This document shows, piece after piece, positions 53,980-61,562 of a stretch of 64,000 bases of DNA; position 1 is the first letter of the stretch, and each line of letters begins with the position of its first letter. The notes under the pieces were generated by a model. It was not told where the DNA came from. It saw only the letters and a program-made list of their open reading frames with translations, and did no database searches. A program made the position numbers and the translations under genes. Source of the DNA: Streptomyces fuscichromogenes (GTDB lineage Bacteria > Actinomycetota > Actinomycetes > Streptomycetales > Streptomycetaceae); NCBI RefSeq assembly GCF_014645815.1, contig NZ_BMML01000001.1:766171-830170 (forward strand), written 5' to 3'.

Positions 53980-54411
53980 GTGAACAGCATCGACGCATGG
54001 GTGTGGTGGCTCGTCGTCGCGGCGGCGCTCGGCATTCCGCTCGTGGTGACCGCGATGCCGGAGTTCGGCATGTTCGCGGTCGGCGCCGTGGCCGCCGCCG
54101 GTACCGCCGGACTCGGCGCGGGCGTAGTCCTCCAGGTACTCGTCTTCGTCGTCGTCTCGGTCGCGCTGATCGCCGTCGTACGGCCCATCGCCAACCGGCA
54201 CGCCGCCCAACGCCCCCGACTCGCCACCGGCGTCGACGCCCTGAAGGGCAGACAAGCCGTCGTACTCGAACGCGTCGACGGTGCGGACGGACGGATCAAG
54301 CTCGCCGGCGAGATCTGGTCGGCGCGCTCCCTCAACCCGGACCGCGCCTACGAAGTGGGCCAGGAAGTGGATGTCGTGGAGATCGAGGGGGCCACGGCGA
54401 TCGTCATCTGA
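53980..54411 (+). CDS. NfeD-family membrane protein
   Basis: A 143-residue protein. It has three short membrane segments, then an OB-fold domain (GRQAVVLERVDGADGRIKLAGEIWSARSL and VGQEVDVVEIEGATAIV), which is the NfeD1b layout. These proteins work with SPFH/flotillin proteins in membrane microdomains. One is encoded 130 bp downstream. The start is GTG 53980. Confidence 0.9.
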   Translation: MNSIDAWVWWLVVAAALGIPLVVTAMPEFGMFAVGAVAAAGTAGLGAGVVLQVLVFVVVSVALIAVVRPIANRHAAQRPRLATGVDALKGRQAVVLERVDGADGRIKLAGEIWSARSLNPDRAYEVGQEVDVVEIEGATAIVI

Positions 54412-54541
54412 CCTCGTAAGACTCAACTGAACAGAAGAGTCCCCGAGTTGCGTGTGCGTCTGTCAGACTCATCCAGCAAGATCTTCAACAACCACAAGAT
54501 CTGCCGAAGCGCCGAGGCGGAGAAGGGTACGGGGAGCGACG

Positions 54542-55486
54542 ATGGAACCGGTCATCATCGTCCTGATCATTCTGGTGGTGTTGGTCTTCATCGCCCTGAT
54601 CAAGACGATCCAGGTCATCCCACAGGCGAGCGCCGCCATCGTCGAGCGCTTCGGCCGCTACACACGGACACTGAACGCGGGCCTCAACATCGTGGTCCCG
54701 TTCATAGACACCATCCGCAACCGCATCGACCTGCGTGAACAGGTCGTACCGTTCCCGCCGCAGCCGGTGATCACCCAGGACAACCTGGTCGTGAACATCG
54801 ACACCGTCATCTACTACCAGGTGACCGACGCCCGCGCGGCCACCTACGAGGTCGCCAGCTACATCCAGGCCATCGAGCAGCTGACCGTCACCACGCTCCG
54901 CAACATCATCGGCGGCATGGACCTGGAGCGCACCCTGACCTCCCGCGAGGAGATCAACGCGGCCCTGCGCGGCGTCCTCGACGAGGCCACCGGCAAGTGG
55001 GGCATCCGCGTCAACCGCGTCGAGCTGAAGGCGATCGAGCCGCCCACCTCCATCCAGGACTCGATGGAGAAGCAGATGCGCGCCGACCGTGACAAGCGCG
55101 CCGCGATCCTCACCGCGGAAGGCACCCGACAGGCCGCGATCCTCACCGCCGAGGGCGAGAAGCAGTCCCAGATCCTGCGCGCCGAGGGTGAGGCCAAGGC
55201 GGCGGCACTCCGCGCCGAGGGCGAGGCCCAGGCGGTCCGTACGGTCTTCGAGGCGATCCACGCCGGCGACCCGGACCAGAAGCTCCTCTCCTACCAGTAC
55301 CTCCAGATGCTCCCGAAGATCGCCGAGGGCGACGCCAACAAGCTCTGGATCGTCCCCAGCGAGATCGGCGACGCCCTCAAGGGCCTCTCCGGCGCGATGG
55401 GCAACTTCGGCAACCTGGGCGGCGGTTCCAACGGCGGCGGCACCATCCCGGCCCAGGAGCGCCGCGAGAAGCCGAACATCGACTAG
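54542..55486 (+). CDS. SPFH/Band 7 (paraslipin-like) protein
   Basis: A 314-residue protein. One N-terminal membrane segment (PVIIVLIILVVLVFIALIKT) is followed by the SPFH domain (QASAAIVERFGRYTRTLNAGLNIVVPFID; LREQVVPFPPQPVITQDN). Then come long helical repeats with ILTAEGTRQAAILTAEGEKQSQILRAEGEAKAAALRAEGEAQA in segments, and a Gly/Asn tail. It assembles into membrane scaffolds and pairs with NfeD. An in-frame upstream extension is not needed because ATG 54542 begins just before the membrane segment. Confidence 0.92.
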   Translation: MEPVIIVLIILVVLVFIALIKTIQVIPQASAAIVERFGRYTRTLNAGLNIVVPFIDTIRNRIDLREQVVPFPPQPVITQDNLVVNIDTVIYYQVTDARAATYEVASYIQAIEQLTVTTLRNIIGGMDLERTLTSREEINAALRGVLDEATGKWGIRVNRVELKAIEPPTSIQDSMEKQMRADRDKRAAILTAEGTRQAAILTAEGEKQSQILRAEGEAKAAALRAEGEAQAVRTVFEAIHAGDPDQKLLSYQYLQMLPKIAEGDANKLWIVPSEIGDALKGLSGAMGNFGNLGGGSNGGGTIPAQERREKPNID

Positions 55487-55499
55487 GGCGCCTCAAAAA

Positions 55500-55590
55500 C
55501 AGACGTTCCCCGCGCCCACGTAAGGGGCGCGGGGCTCTGTTTGATTTGTGGCTCCGCCGCGTGGGCGCGACAAGCCACAACGAGTCGGTA
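55500..55590. repeat. Dispersed GC-rich intergenic repeat, copy C
   Basis: CCCCGCGCCCACGTAAGGGGCGCGGGGCTCTG forms a hairpin and is followed by GGCTCCGCCGCGTGGGCGCGACAAGCC. It shares its order of blocks with copy A. It lies between convergent SPFH and HNH genes and is a likely terminator for both. Confidence 0.68.
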
Positions 55591-55620
55591 CTCGCGCGAC
55601 AGCCTCAGCCACGCAGACGC

Positions 55621-56130
55621 CTAGGCGGCCACGTCCCCCGCCAGCCACTCAGGAAGCGCCGCGTAGTCCTCGGCCCCCAACGCCAGCAGCATCGCGTCCT
55701 GAGGCGAAGGCTCGAACGGCCTCCGAAGCAACGGCATCCCCGCCTGCTCCGGCGTCCGGTCGGCCTTCCGGTGATTGTCCTCCGCGCACGAGGCCACCGT
55801 GTTCAGCCAGTGGTCCTGACCGCCCTGGGCCCGAGGCACCACATGGTCGACGGTCGTCGCCCGCCGCCCGCAGTACGCGCACCGGTGCCGGTCCCTGACC
55901 AGCACCCCCCGCCTCGACCAGGGCGCCTGTCTCCGGAACGGCACCCGTACATACCGGCAGAGCCTGATCACCCGCGGCGCGGGTATGTCCACATCCGCAC
56001 CGCGCATGCGCAGTTCGGGGTGGGCCTGCTCGACGACGGCCTTGTCCTGGAGCACCAGAACGACGGCGCGGTTCAACGTCACCGTAGACAGCGGCTCGAA
56101 GCTCGCGTTCAGCACCAGCGTGTCACGCAT
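55621..56130 (-). CDS. HNH endonuclease
   Basis: A 169-residue protein. MRDTLVLNASFEPLSTVTLNRAVVLVLQDKAVVEQ is followed by CRYVRVPFRRQAPWSRRGVL, then the HNH core CAYCGRRATTVDHVVPRAQGGQDHWLNTVASCAEDNHRKADR, with zinc cysteines and catalytic His-Asn-His. This single-domain type is a standard gene in actinobacterial genomes, with uncertain function. ATG 56130 is the first sensible start. Confidence 0.9.
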   Translation of the reverse strand: MRDTLVLNASFEPLSTVTLNRAVVLVLQDKAVVEQAHPELRMRGADVDIPAPRVIRLCRYVRVPFRRQAPWSRRGVLVRDRHRCAYCGRRATTVDHVVPRAQGGQDHWLNTVASCAEDNHRKADRTPEQAGMPLLRRPFEPSPQDAMLLALGAEDYAALPEWLAGDVAA

Positions 56131-56215
56131 CCAGCCCACCTCCCATGTGCACCGTGCCCACCCCCGGCGGGCTTGGATCAACTCTGGACGGGCGCGCCGA
56201 GATGGACAACGCAAT

Positions 56216-56258
56216 AAAAACTGCCCGCCTCTGATCACTTCCATGACCAGAGGCGGGC
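56216..56258 (-). terminator. Rho-independent terminator of the YbhB gene
   Basis: Read on the minus strand, GCCCGCCTCTG (56258-56248) pairs with CAGAGGCGGGC (56233-56223), and a T-rich tail follows (complement of 56216-56220). This is one of the few hairpin-plus-U-run terminators in the window. Confidence 0.9.
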
Positions 56259-56297
56259 AAACGTTCAATGAACGCTCAGCTGATTTCGCGCGCGGCG

Positions 56298-56837
56298 TCA
56301 GCCCTGCTCGGGGTTCTCGTACTCCCCGATGAGCTGCGCCCGCGCGATCGCGTGGAACCGCAGGTTGAACCCGACGACGGCAGGCGACACGTCGGCGTCC
56401 GGACCGAGCTTCTCCTGGTCCACCGCGTACACCGTGAAGACGTACCGGTGCGGCCCGTCCCCGGGCGGCGGCGCGGCACCGCCGAAGTCCTTCGACCCGT
56501 AGTCGTTGCGCACCTGCACCGCACCCTCGGGCAGGCCTTCGAACTTGCCGCTGCCCGCGCCCGCCGGCAGCTCGGTCACCGAGGCCGGGATGTCGAACAG
56601 GACCCAGTGCCAGAACCCGCTGCCCGTGGGGGCGTCCGGGTCGTAGCACGTCACGGCGAAGCTCTTGGTCCCGTCCGGGAAGCCCTCCCACCGCAGCTGC
56701 GGCGAGACGTTGCCCTTCGCGTAGACCTGAGCGTCCTTGAGCGTCGCCCCTTCCTCGATGTCCTCGCTCGTCACCGTGAACGACGGGACGGGCGGATGGA
56801 AGTCATGGGGGAGAGGCCGCCGCTTGAGCTCGGTCAC
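56298..56837 (-). CDS. YbhB/YbcL family Raf kinase inhibitor-like protein
   Basis: A 179-residue PEBP-fold protein. NVSPQLRWEGFPDGTKSFAVTCYDPDAP gives the ligand-pocket DPDAP motif, and GSGFWHWVLFDIPASVTELP and PPPGDGPHRYVFTVYAVD follow. The PEBP fold binds phospholipid-like or small anionic ligands; the bacterial role is unclear. GTG 56837 has a perfect AGGAGGT 5 nt upstream. Confidence 0.93.
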   Translation of the reverse strand: MTELKRRPLPHDFHPPVPSFTVTSEDIEEGATLKDAQVYAKGNVSPQLRWEGFPDGTKSFAVTCYDPDAPTGSGFWHWVLFDIPASVTELPAGAGSGKFEGLPEGAVQVRNDYGSKDFGGAAPPPGDGPHRYVFTVYAVDQEKLGPDADVSPAVVGFNLRFHAIARAQLIGEYENPEQG

Positions 56838-56902
56838 CTCGGTACCTCCTGATCGGTACTGATCGATTACGGAACCCGTCACGGATTCCGCGGTTCCCGA
56901 GC

Positions 56903-57685
56903 CTAGAACCAGTTGCGCTTGCTGCCGACCTCGGACAGCCACTGGTTGAGGTAACCCGCCCAGTCGGTCCCGTGGAAGTCGTGCAGACCCACCTGGAACG
57001 ACCGGAAGGTGTCGCTGCCCTCGCTGAACAGCCCCGGCTTCTTGTCCATTTCGAGGATGACGTCCATGGCGTGCGCGTCCGTCACGAAGCTCAGCTCGAC
57101 CTGGTTGAGCCCCCGGTACTGGGACGGCGGGTGGAACTCGACCTCCTGGTAGAACGGCAGCGTCTGCCGCGTCCCCCGGATGTGCCCCTTCTCCAGGTCC
57201 GCGTGCTTGAAGCGGAAGCCGAGCTGGATGAAGGCGTCCAGGATCGCCTTCTGCGCCGGCAGCGGATGCACGTTGATCGGGTCCAGATCCCCGGAGTCGA
57301 CGGCCCGCGCGATGTCCAGTTCGGTGGTCACCCCGATGTTCATCCCGCGCAGCGCCTGCCCGTCGATCATCGTGACGGGCGTCTCCCACGGAATCTCCAG
57401 CCCGAACGGCACCGCGTGCACGGCTCCGGCCTGAAGCTCGAAGGCACCGCCGAGCCGTACCTTGCCGAAGCCGATGTTCTGCTTGTACTCCTCGTCGCCG
57501 CTCTCCACCTCGACCCGAGCCTGCAGACCCACGGACAGACCCTGGATCTCCTGGTTCACCGAGCCGCCCTGGATCCGCACCTCGCCCTGGACGACACCGC
57601 CCGGTACGACGTTGACCTCGGTGAGCACCGTCTCGACGGACGCCCCGCCGGCCCCCAGGCTCGCGAGCAGCTTCTTGAACCCCAT
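56903..57685 (-). CDS. Sporulation-control protein Spo0M
   Basis: A 260-residue arrestin-fold protein. MGFKKLLASLGAGGASVETVL, VVPGGVVQGEVRIQGGSVNQEIQGL, VRLGGAFELQAGAVHAVPFGLEIPWETPVT and EMDKKPGLFSEGSD are typical Spo0M landmarks. Spo0M affects sporulation or cell division in Bacillus and Streptomyces by an unresolved mechanism. ATG 57685 has an AGGGAGA box. Confidence 0.92.
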   Translation of the reverse strand: MGFKKLLASLGAGGASVETVLTEVNVVPGGVVQGEVRIQGGSVNQEIQGLSVGLQARVEVESGDEEYKQNIGFGKVRLGGAFELQAGAVHAVPFGLEIPWETPVTMIDGQALRGMNIGVTTELDIARAVDSGDLDPINVHPLPAQKAILDAFIQLGFRFKHADLEKGHIRGTRQTLPFYQEVEFHPPSQYRGLNQVELSFVTDAHAMDVILEMDKKPGLFSEGSDTFRSFQVGLHDFHGTDWAGYLNQWLSEVGSKRNWF

Positions 57686-57824
57686 GACTCTCCCTCTATT
57701 ACGTACGGACCCTTGATCCCTACAAACGCGATCCGGTCGTCACCGGTTCCGGCCCACACCCTGGCAAGCAGACCAATCCTTGACCAGCCCTTGGCGTACC
57801 CGGACTGGACTACGCTCGGACGCC

Positions 57825-58100
57825 ATGATCGCGCCCCCGGACCGTACGCCACTCCCCAGAACCTTCTTCGACCGCCCTGTACTGGAGGTCGCCCCCGACC
57901 TCCTCGGCCGCGTCCTCGTCCGCACCACCCCGGACGGTCCGATCGCCGTGCGCCTGACAGAGGTGGAGGCGTACGACGGCCCGAACGACCCCGGTTCGCA
58001 CGCCTACCGGGGCCGCACCCCCCGCAACGACGTGATGTTCGGTCCGCCCGGACACGTGTACGTCTACTTCACCTACGGCATGTCAAGGCAGTCAGCATGA
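57825..58100 (+). pseudogene. aag: Host 3-methyladenine DNA glycosylase, 5' half (interrupted)
   Basis: This encodes [51 protein letters not shown] and [10 protein letters not shown], the first 86 residues of an Aag/Mpg-type glycosylase, which removes alkylated purines. At 58083 the frame leaves host DNA and adds SRQSA before a stop at 58100. The rest of the host gene lies 5 kb away (63081-63484). The stop overlaps the ATG of the element-borne aag, so this remnant now serves as a translated leader for it. Confidence 0.93.
58071..58083. repeat. Left attachment core of the integrated element
   Basis: ACCTACGGCATGT is identical to 63081-63093. Removing one copy with the DNA between rejoins host aag through [15 protein letters not shown], as expected for an intact glycosylase. 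That pins the recombination site to this core. Confidence 0.9.
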
Positions 58101-58708
58101 ACGTCGATCTCCTTGCCCACCCTGCCGAAGAAGTCGCCCCCCAGCTGCTCGGGAGTGTACTCACCTGCAAAACCCCCGAGGGAACCGTAAGCATTGCCAT
58201 TACGGAGACTGAGGCGTACTCCGGCGCGGCCGACCCGGCTTCCCACGCCTACCGCGGCCGGACACCCCGTAACGGGGTCATGTTCGGACCCGCAGGACAC
58301 CTGTATGTCTACCGGTCCCACGGCCTGCACTGGTGCGCCAACGTCGTCACCGGGACGGACGGCATCGCTTCGGCTGTCCTCATCCGGGCGGGCAGGGTCA
58401 TCGAGGGGAAAGATCTGGCACGCGAGCGGCGAGGGGAGAGGGTCGAGAGTGCACGGCTTGCCCGAGGCCCGGGGAACTTCTGCCAGGCACTCGGCATCAC
58501 GGCGGAGCACAACGGCGCAGACCTCCTGACAGGTACCTCGGTCGTGTTGTCCGAGGGCGAGTCGGTGCCTGCGGCGCTCATCCAGGTTGGTCCTCGGGTA
58601 GGCGTGAGCAAGGCCCACGACTGGCAACACCGGTTTTACCTTGCCAGTGATCCGACGGTCTCGGCGTACCGACTGAGCCCGAGAGCCAAGCCGCCCGCCG
58701 GAGCCTGA
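58097..58708 (+). CDS. Element-borne 3-methyladenine DNA glycosylase
   Basis: A full-length 203-residue Aag-type protein: [88 protein letters not shown], and a C-terminal [13 protein letters not shown]. The catalytic Glu region (TEAY) is present. It differs widely from the host copy and has lower third-position G+C. The ATG is 14 nt inside the left junction and overlaps the stop of the host fragment (ATGA). No promoter space exists, so transcription must come from the host aag promoter, with coupled translation. Confidence 0.93.
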   Translation: MNVDLLAHPAEEVAPQLLGSVLTCKTPEGTVSIAITETEAYSGAADPASHAYRGRTPRNGVMFGPAGHLYVYRSHGLHWCANVVTGTDGIASAVLIRAGRVIEGKDLARERRGERVESARLARGPGNFCQALGITAEHNGADLLTGTSVVLSEGESVPAALIQVGPRVGVSKAHDWQHRFYLASDPTVSAYRLSPRAKPPAGA

Positions 58709-58733
58709 CCCGCTGTGCGCCTCGCTCACGACC

Positions 58734-58757
58734 CGCCGGCGAGTCGGCGCGGTTTTT
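58734..58757 (+). terminator. Terminator after the element-borne aag
   Basis: CGCCG (58734-58738) and CGGCG (58745-58749) form a stem followed by CGGTTTTTG. The remaining gap, 58758-59108, shows no gene that I can support. Confidence 0.6.
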
Positions 58758-59108
58758 GAGGGCCAGGGGGCAGGAGATCGCTCGCGAGAGTGGCGCGTGA
58801 AGCGTTGTTGGCCGGGCGAGTGACCGTCGACGTGCGCCGCCTTGGGCCGGACACGGGGCCGAACCCCACGAGAGGGTTCCCCGAACAGGGCCCTACCTCC
58901 ATCGTGCAGTAATCTTCGGCCAGGTCGCCGCCGTCGCTTCCGAGTGCACGAGACCGAGTCCAGGCCCGAAGGTCTGGGCGTCCACCTGTGAAGAGACCGC
59001 GCGCTCCGTGCACGGTCCACCCCCGCAAAGAAAGGGAGGCACATGTCCCGCCGTCTAGCGGGGGCACTGGCGCATCTGTGTGCGCCGCACAGGAAGGAGC
59101 CGCACTCA

Positions 59109-59459
59109 GTGGCTATCAGTTTCGGTCATGACCGCCCGTGGGGCGGAGTCTCCCAGCACGAGTACCGGCGCATGGCTCAGCACCCCGGACACCCACTTGC
59201 CTACCGCGTCCACTTCGCTGCCATCGGATGGGCAGACCGGCAAGGACACGCAGGCTTCCAGCCCGGCCGGCTGGCCGCACTCCTGGGCAAGGACGGCAAG
59301 TCGCTGTCCGACCAGAGCACCCGCAACGCGGTGGCTCGCGCCAAGGAACACGACCTTGTGTCGCCCCGTTCCGGGGCCGCCTGCCTAGTCCTTACTTCCC
59401 ATCTGTTCCAGAAGGGCAAGGGTGCGCCAGTCCCCTGCCGCCTCCACCAAGTTCGGTGA
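59109..59459 (+). CDS. Small basic element protein, possibly DNA-binding
   Basis: About 116 residues from GTG 59109 (AAGGAG at 59094-59099), with an upstream in-frame ATG at 59043 that has no such site. The sequence GWADRQGHAGFQPGRLAALLGKDGKSLSDQSTRNAVARAKEHDLV resembles a winged-helix unit in which one helix would recognise DNA. Similar small helix-turn-helix proteins occur on actinobacterial integrative elements. The function is unproven. Confidence 0.6.
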   Translation: MAISFGHDRPWGGVSQHEYRRMAQHPGHPLAYRVHFAAIGWADRQGHAGFQPGRLAALLGKDGKSLSDQSTRNAVARAKEHDLVSPRSGAACLVLTSHLFQKGKGAPVPCRLHQVR

Positions 59460-59957
59460 CTGCATCTCGGGCGTGTAGTCAGAGCACGTCTGGCGTGTAG
59501 CGGCACAGGCTCTGACCTGTGGAAACGTTCGCGTGCTCTCTTATCTATTTGGCCCAGTGCGGTTCGGCCCCTTCGGGCCGGCTGAAGAAAACAGTCAGGC
59601 TCAACGGCAAGGGGAAGCGGCAGGGGGGCGGCCTACCGGCCGCCACAGTCTCAAGCGGCCTACGACCGTGCGGCCCCGCAAGGGGCCGACAGGAGCAAGC
59701 AGGCAAGACCACGGGGGGCGCTGCCGCGCCCCACTCTCACAGCCGTAAGGCCCGTTTCTTGCAGACTTCCGCCGTCGCCATCAGCGAAGCGCGACCCTGT
59801 GACCAGGTGGTATCCACTCGCCGCCGCTATCGGGGGATCGTCAGACAGACCCTGAAACCGTGGCGGAATCTTGGCTGCTAAGACATGGCGGTCCGCCTCG
59901 TTGTCCTCAGGGGGTCATCCCCCACCCTTTCGCCGCCGACGTGCTCAGCCGTCTCGG
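59460..59957. other. 498-bp gene-free stretch with three strong hairpins
   Basis: Hairpins are CGGCCC-cttc-GGGCCG (59565-59580), GGCGGCC-tacc-GGCCGCC (59627-59644) and CGGCCCC-gcaa-GGGGCCG (59671-59688). A short direct repeat GGCGTGTAG occurs at about 59468 and 59492. Frames through here have poor codon bias. It may hold a small RNA, a transfer or single-strand origin, or a terminator array. I cannot tell which. Confidence 0.55.
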
Positions 59958-60479
59958 TCAGCGGTCCTCGCCGTTGCCGTGGAGGACGGTTTCGGCGATC
60001 TCGCGGACGCGGTCGAGAGTGATGCCTGTGCGCTGCTCGACCGCGAGGGGATGATCGGTGGGTTCGAGCTCGATGAAGGGGCGCTGGCCGACCGGGCGGG
60101 TGTGAGCGTTCGTCTTCAGGTTCGTGGTGCCGGGCGAGTAGATCGGCAGCTCGGTGGTCAGCCAGCCGAAATACGGCTTCTCGTCTTCACGGCCGGGCGT
60201 GTTCCACATGTCGGCGGCCCGGGAGAAGTTGTCTCGGCTCAGGGAAACCCAGACTCCCCACGAGAAGACTTCGTCACTGCCGATGACCGGTATCTCGATC
60301 AAGCCCTTGGTGAAGTAGTGCTGGGCCTTGATGACGCACTGGTCTGAGGAGAGCAGGCTGTCAGATCGGCCTTCGAAGCTTGCATCCCAGACATCGGGGG
60401 CCGTGGCGCTGTACCCCATCGGAAGTTCCGCGTGGTACTCGCCGCAGCACGAACAGGTGTAACCGAGATCGTTGGTCAT
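59958..60479 (-). CDS. DUF2199 family protein
   Basis: A 173-residue protein. TCSCCGEYHAELPMGYSATAPDVWDA, SDQCVIKAQHYFTKGLIEIPVIGSDEVFSWGVWVSLSRDNF, and PYFGWLTTELPIY match DUF2199, a soluble family with a Cys-x-Cys-Cys start that may bind zinc. Members are scattered in bacteria and their role is unknown; it is likely cargo on this element. GCTTCGCtGCGAAGC (60493-60507), a perfect palindrome, lies 14 bp upstream and may be an operator. Confidence 0.82.
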   Translation of the reverse strand: MTNDLGYTCSCCGEYHAELPMGYSATAPDVWDASFEGRSDSLLSSDQCVIKAQHYFTKGLIEIPVIGSDEVFSWGVWVSLSRDNFSRAADMWNTPGREDEKPYFGWLTTELPIYSPGTTNLKTNAHTRPVGQRPFIELEPTDHPLAVEQRTGITLDRVREIAETVLHGNGEDR

Positions 60480-60515
60480 GCGCGGGAGCCTAGCTTCGCT
60501 GCGAAGCGTAACGAC

Positions 60516-60645
60516 GAGACAGGGTCTCAAAAACCAAGGTTTGTGAGACGAGAGATAGAGCACCCCTCAGGCGGGCGCAGCCCTGTTCAAAACCCGTCTC
60601 GAAACATCCGTCTCGGGCTTGATCTTTTGAGATGAGTTCAGAGAC
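60516..60645. promoter_or_regulatory. Res-like cluster of inverted repeats before the resolvase
   Basis: GTCTCAAAAACC-aa-GGTTTGTGAGAC (60524-60549) is a 26-bp palindrome with one mismatch. GTCTC/GAGAC pentamers recur at 60516, 60524, 60545, 60596, 60610 and 60641. Small serine resolvases bind arrays of inverted half-sites of this kind just upstream of their own gene, both to recombine and to repress themselves. Confidence 0.6.
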
Positions 60646-60655
60646 AGTCTGTGTC

Positions 60656-61240
60656 ATGACGACGACCGCTGCCACCGGCCAGCTCATCGGATACGCCCGC
60701 GTCTCCACCGACGACCAGGAAGCGCAGCTGCAGCACGACGCGCTGACGGGCGCAGGGTGCGCCCGCATCTTCGAGGAAAAGGCCAGTGGCAAGAACACCG
60801 ACCGGCCGCAGCTCACGGCCGTACTGGACTACGCCCGACCCGGCGACGTCCTATGCGTGTGGAAGCTCGACCGGCTCGGCCGGTCGCTCATCGACCTTGT
60901 GTCCATCGTCGACGGCCTGCGCGAGCGAGGCATAGGGTTCCGCGTGCTCGACGGTGCGCTCTCCTCCGTCGACACCACATCGGCCGATGGCCGGCTGTTC
61001 TTCCAGATCATCGCGGCCATGGCGGAGTTCGAACGGTCGCTCATCAAGGACCGCACGCGGGCCGGGCTGGAAGCGGCCAAGGCGCAGGGCCGTACCGGCG
61101 GCCGTCCGTCTGTGGTGGACGAGGATGTACTCACCGTGGCCCGTGCGAGGAAGGCCAAGGGAGAGAGCGTCAGCGCCATCGCCAAGGCCCTCGGAATCTC
61201 CCGAGCCACGCTGTACCGACACCTTGGAGAGAACGCCTGA
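60656..61240 (+). CDS. Serine resolvase/invertase (Tn3-Pin type)
   Basis: A 194-residue small serine recombinase. The catalytic Ser is in IGYARVSTDDQ (Ser17). QLQHDALTGAGCARIFEEKASGKNTDRPQL, LCVWKLDRLGRSLIDL, and MAEFERSLIKDRTRAGLEAAKAQGR follow, and the C-terminal helix-turn-helix is VSAIAKALGISRATLYRHL. ATG 60656 is preferred; an in-frame ATG at 60632 lies in the repeat cluster. It may resolve multimers of the element or invert a segment. Confidence 0.92.
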   Translation: MTTTAATGQLIGYARVSTDDQEAQLQHDALTGAGCARIFEEKASGKNTDRPQLTAVLDYARPGDVLCVWKLDRLGRSLIDLVSIVDGLRERGIGFRVLDGALSSVDTTSADGRLFFQIIAAMAEFERSLIKDRTRAGLEAAKAQGRTGGRPSVVDEDVLTVARARKAKGESVSAIAKALGISRATLYRHLGENA

Positions 61241-61562
61241 GACGGGCGCGCATGAGTTCAGACAAGCCCTTGGCTCTATGTCGGGGGCTTATCCTCATCG
61301 GCCCGCACCACCCTGGCGAACGCCGTGCGCCCGGCCGGGCCGCCTGAGGCGACCGTACGGGGGGTCGCTCATGACCGTCCATGCACAGACGTGACTCATG
61401 CACGTTGTTGCAAGAACGGGGGACGAGAGGTGCGCACAGAGGCTCTGAGGGATGTCCGGCTCCTTCTCGCCGGGTATGACGAAGGGCCCCGCCCGACTCT
61501 CGTCAGACAGGGCCCGTCGCCTCGTGGCGCCGACAGCCGGCTCGGCCCTCCGTGATCGGATC
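61241..61562. other. 322-bp gap between the two recombinase genes
   Basis: The two genes converge here. I find no convincing gene, promoter or perfect hairpin. The short frame at 61325-61555 has no family resemblance. Confidence 0.5.

Noticed and set aside
58726..59067. A minus-strand protein downstream of the element-borne aag
   Set aside because: The frame is low in coding character, crosses the terminator and resembles no family.
59519..59881. A 120-residue protein in the hairpin-rich gap of the element
   Set aside because: It has poor codon bias and no ribosome site, and its frame crosses all three strong hairpins. The residues look like translated structured DNA.
61325..61555. A 76-residue protein between resolvase and integrase
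   Set aside because: There is no recognisable motif or ribosome site. It lies in the 3' gap between convergent genes.
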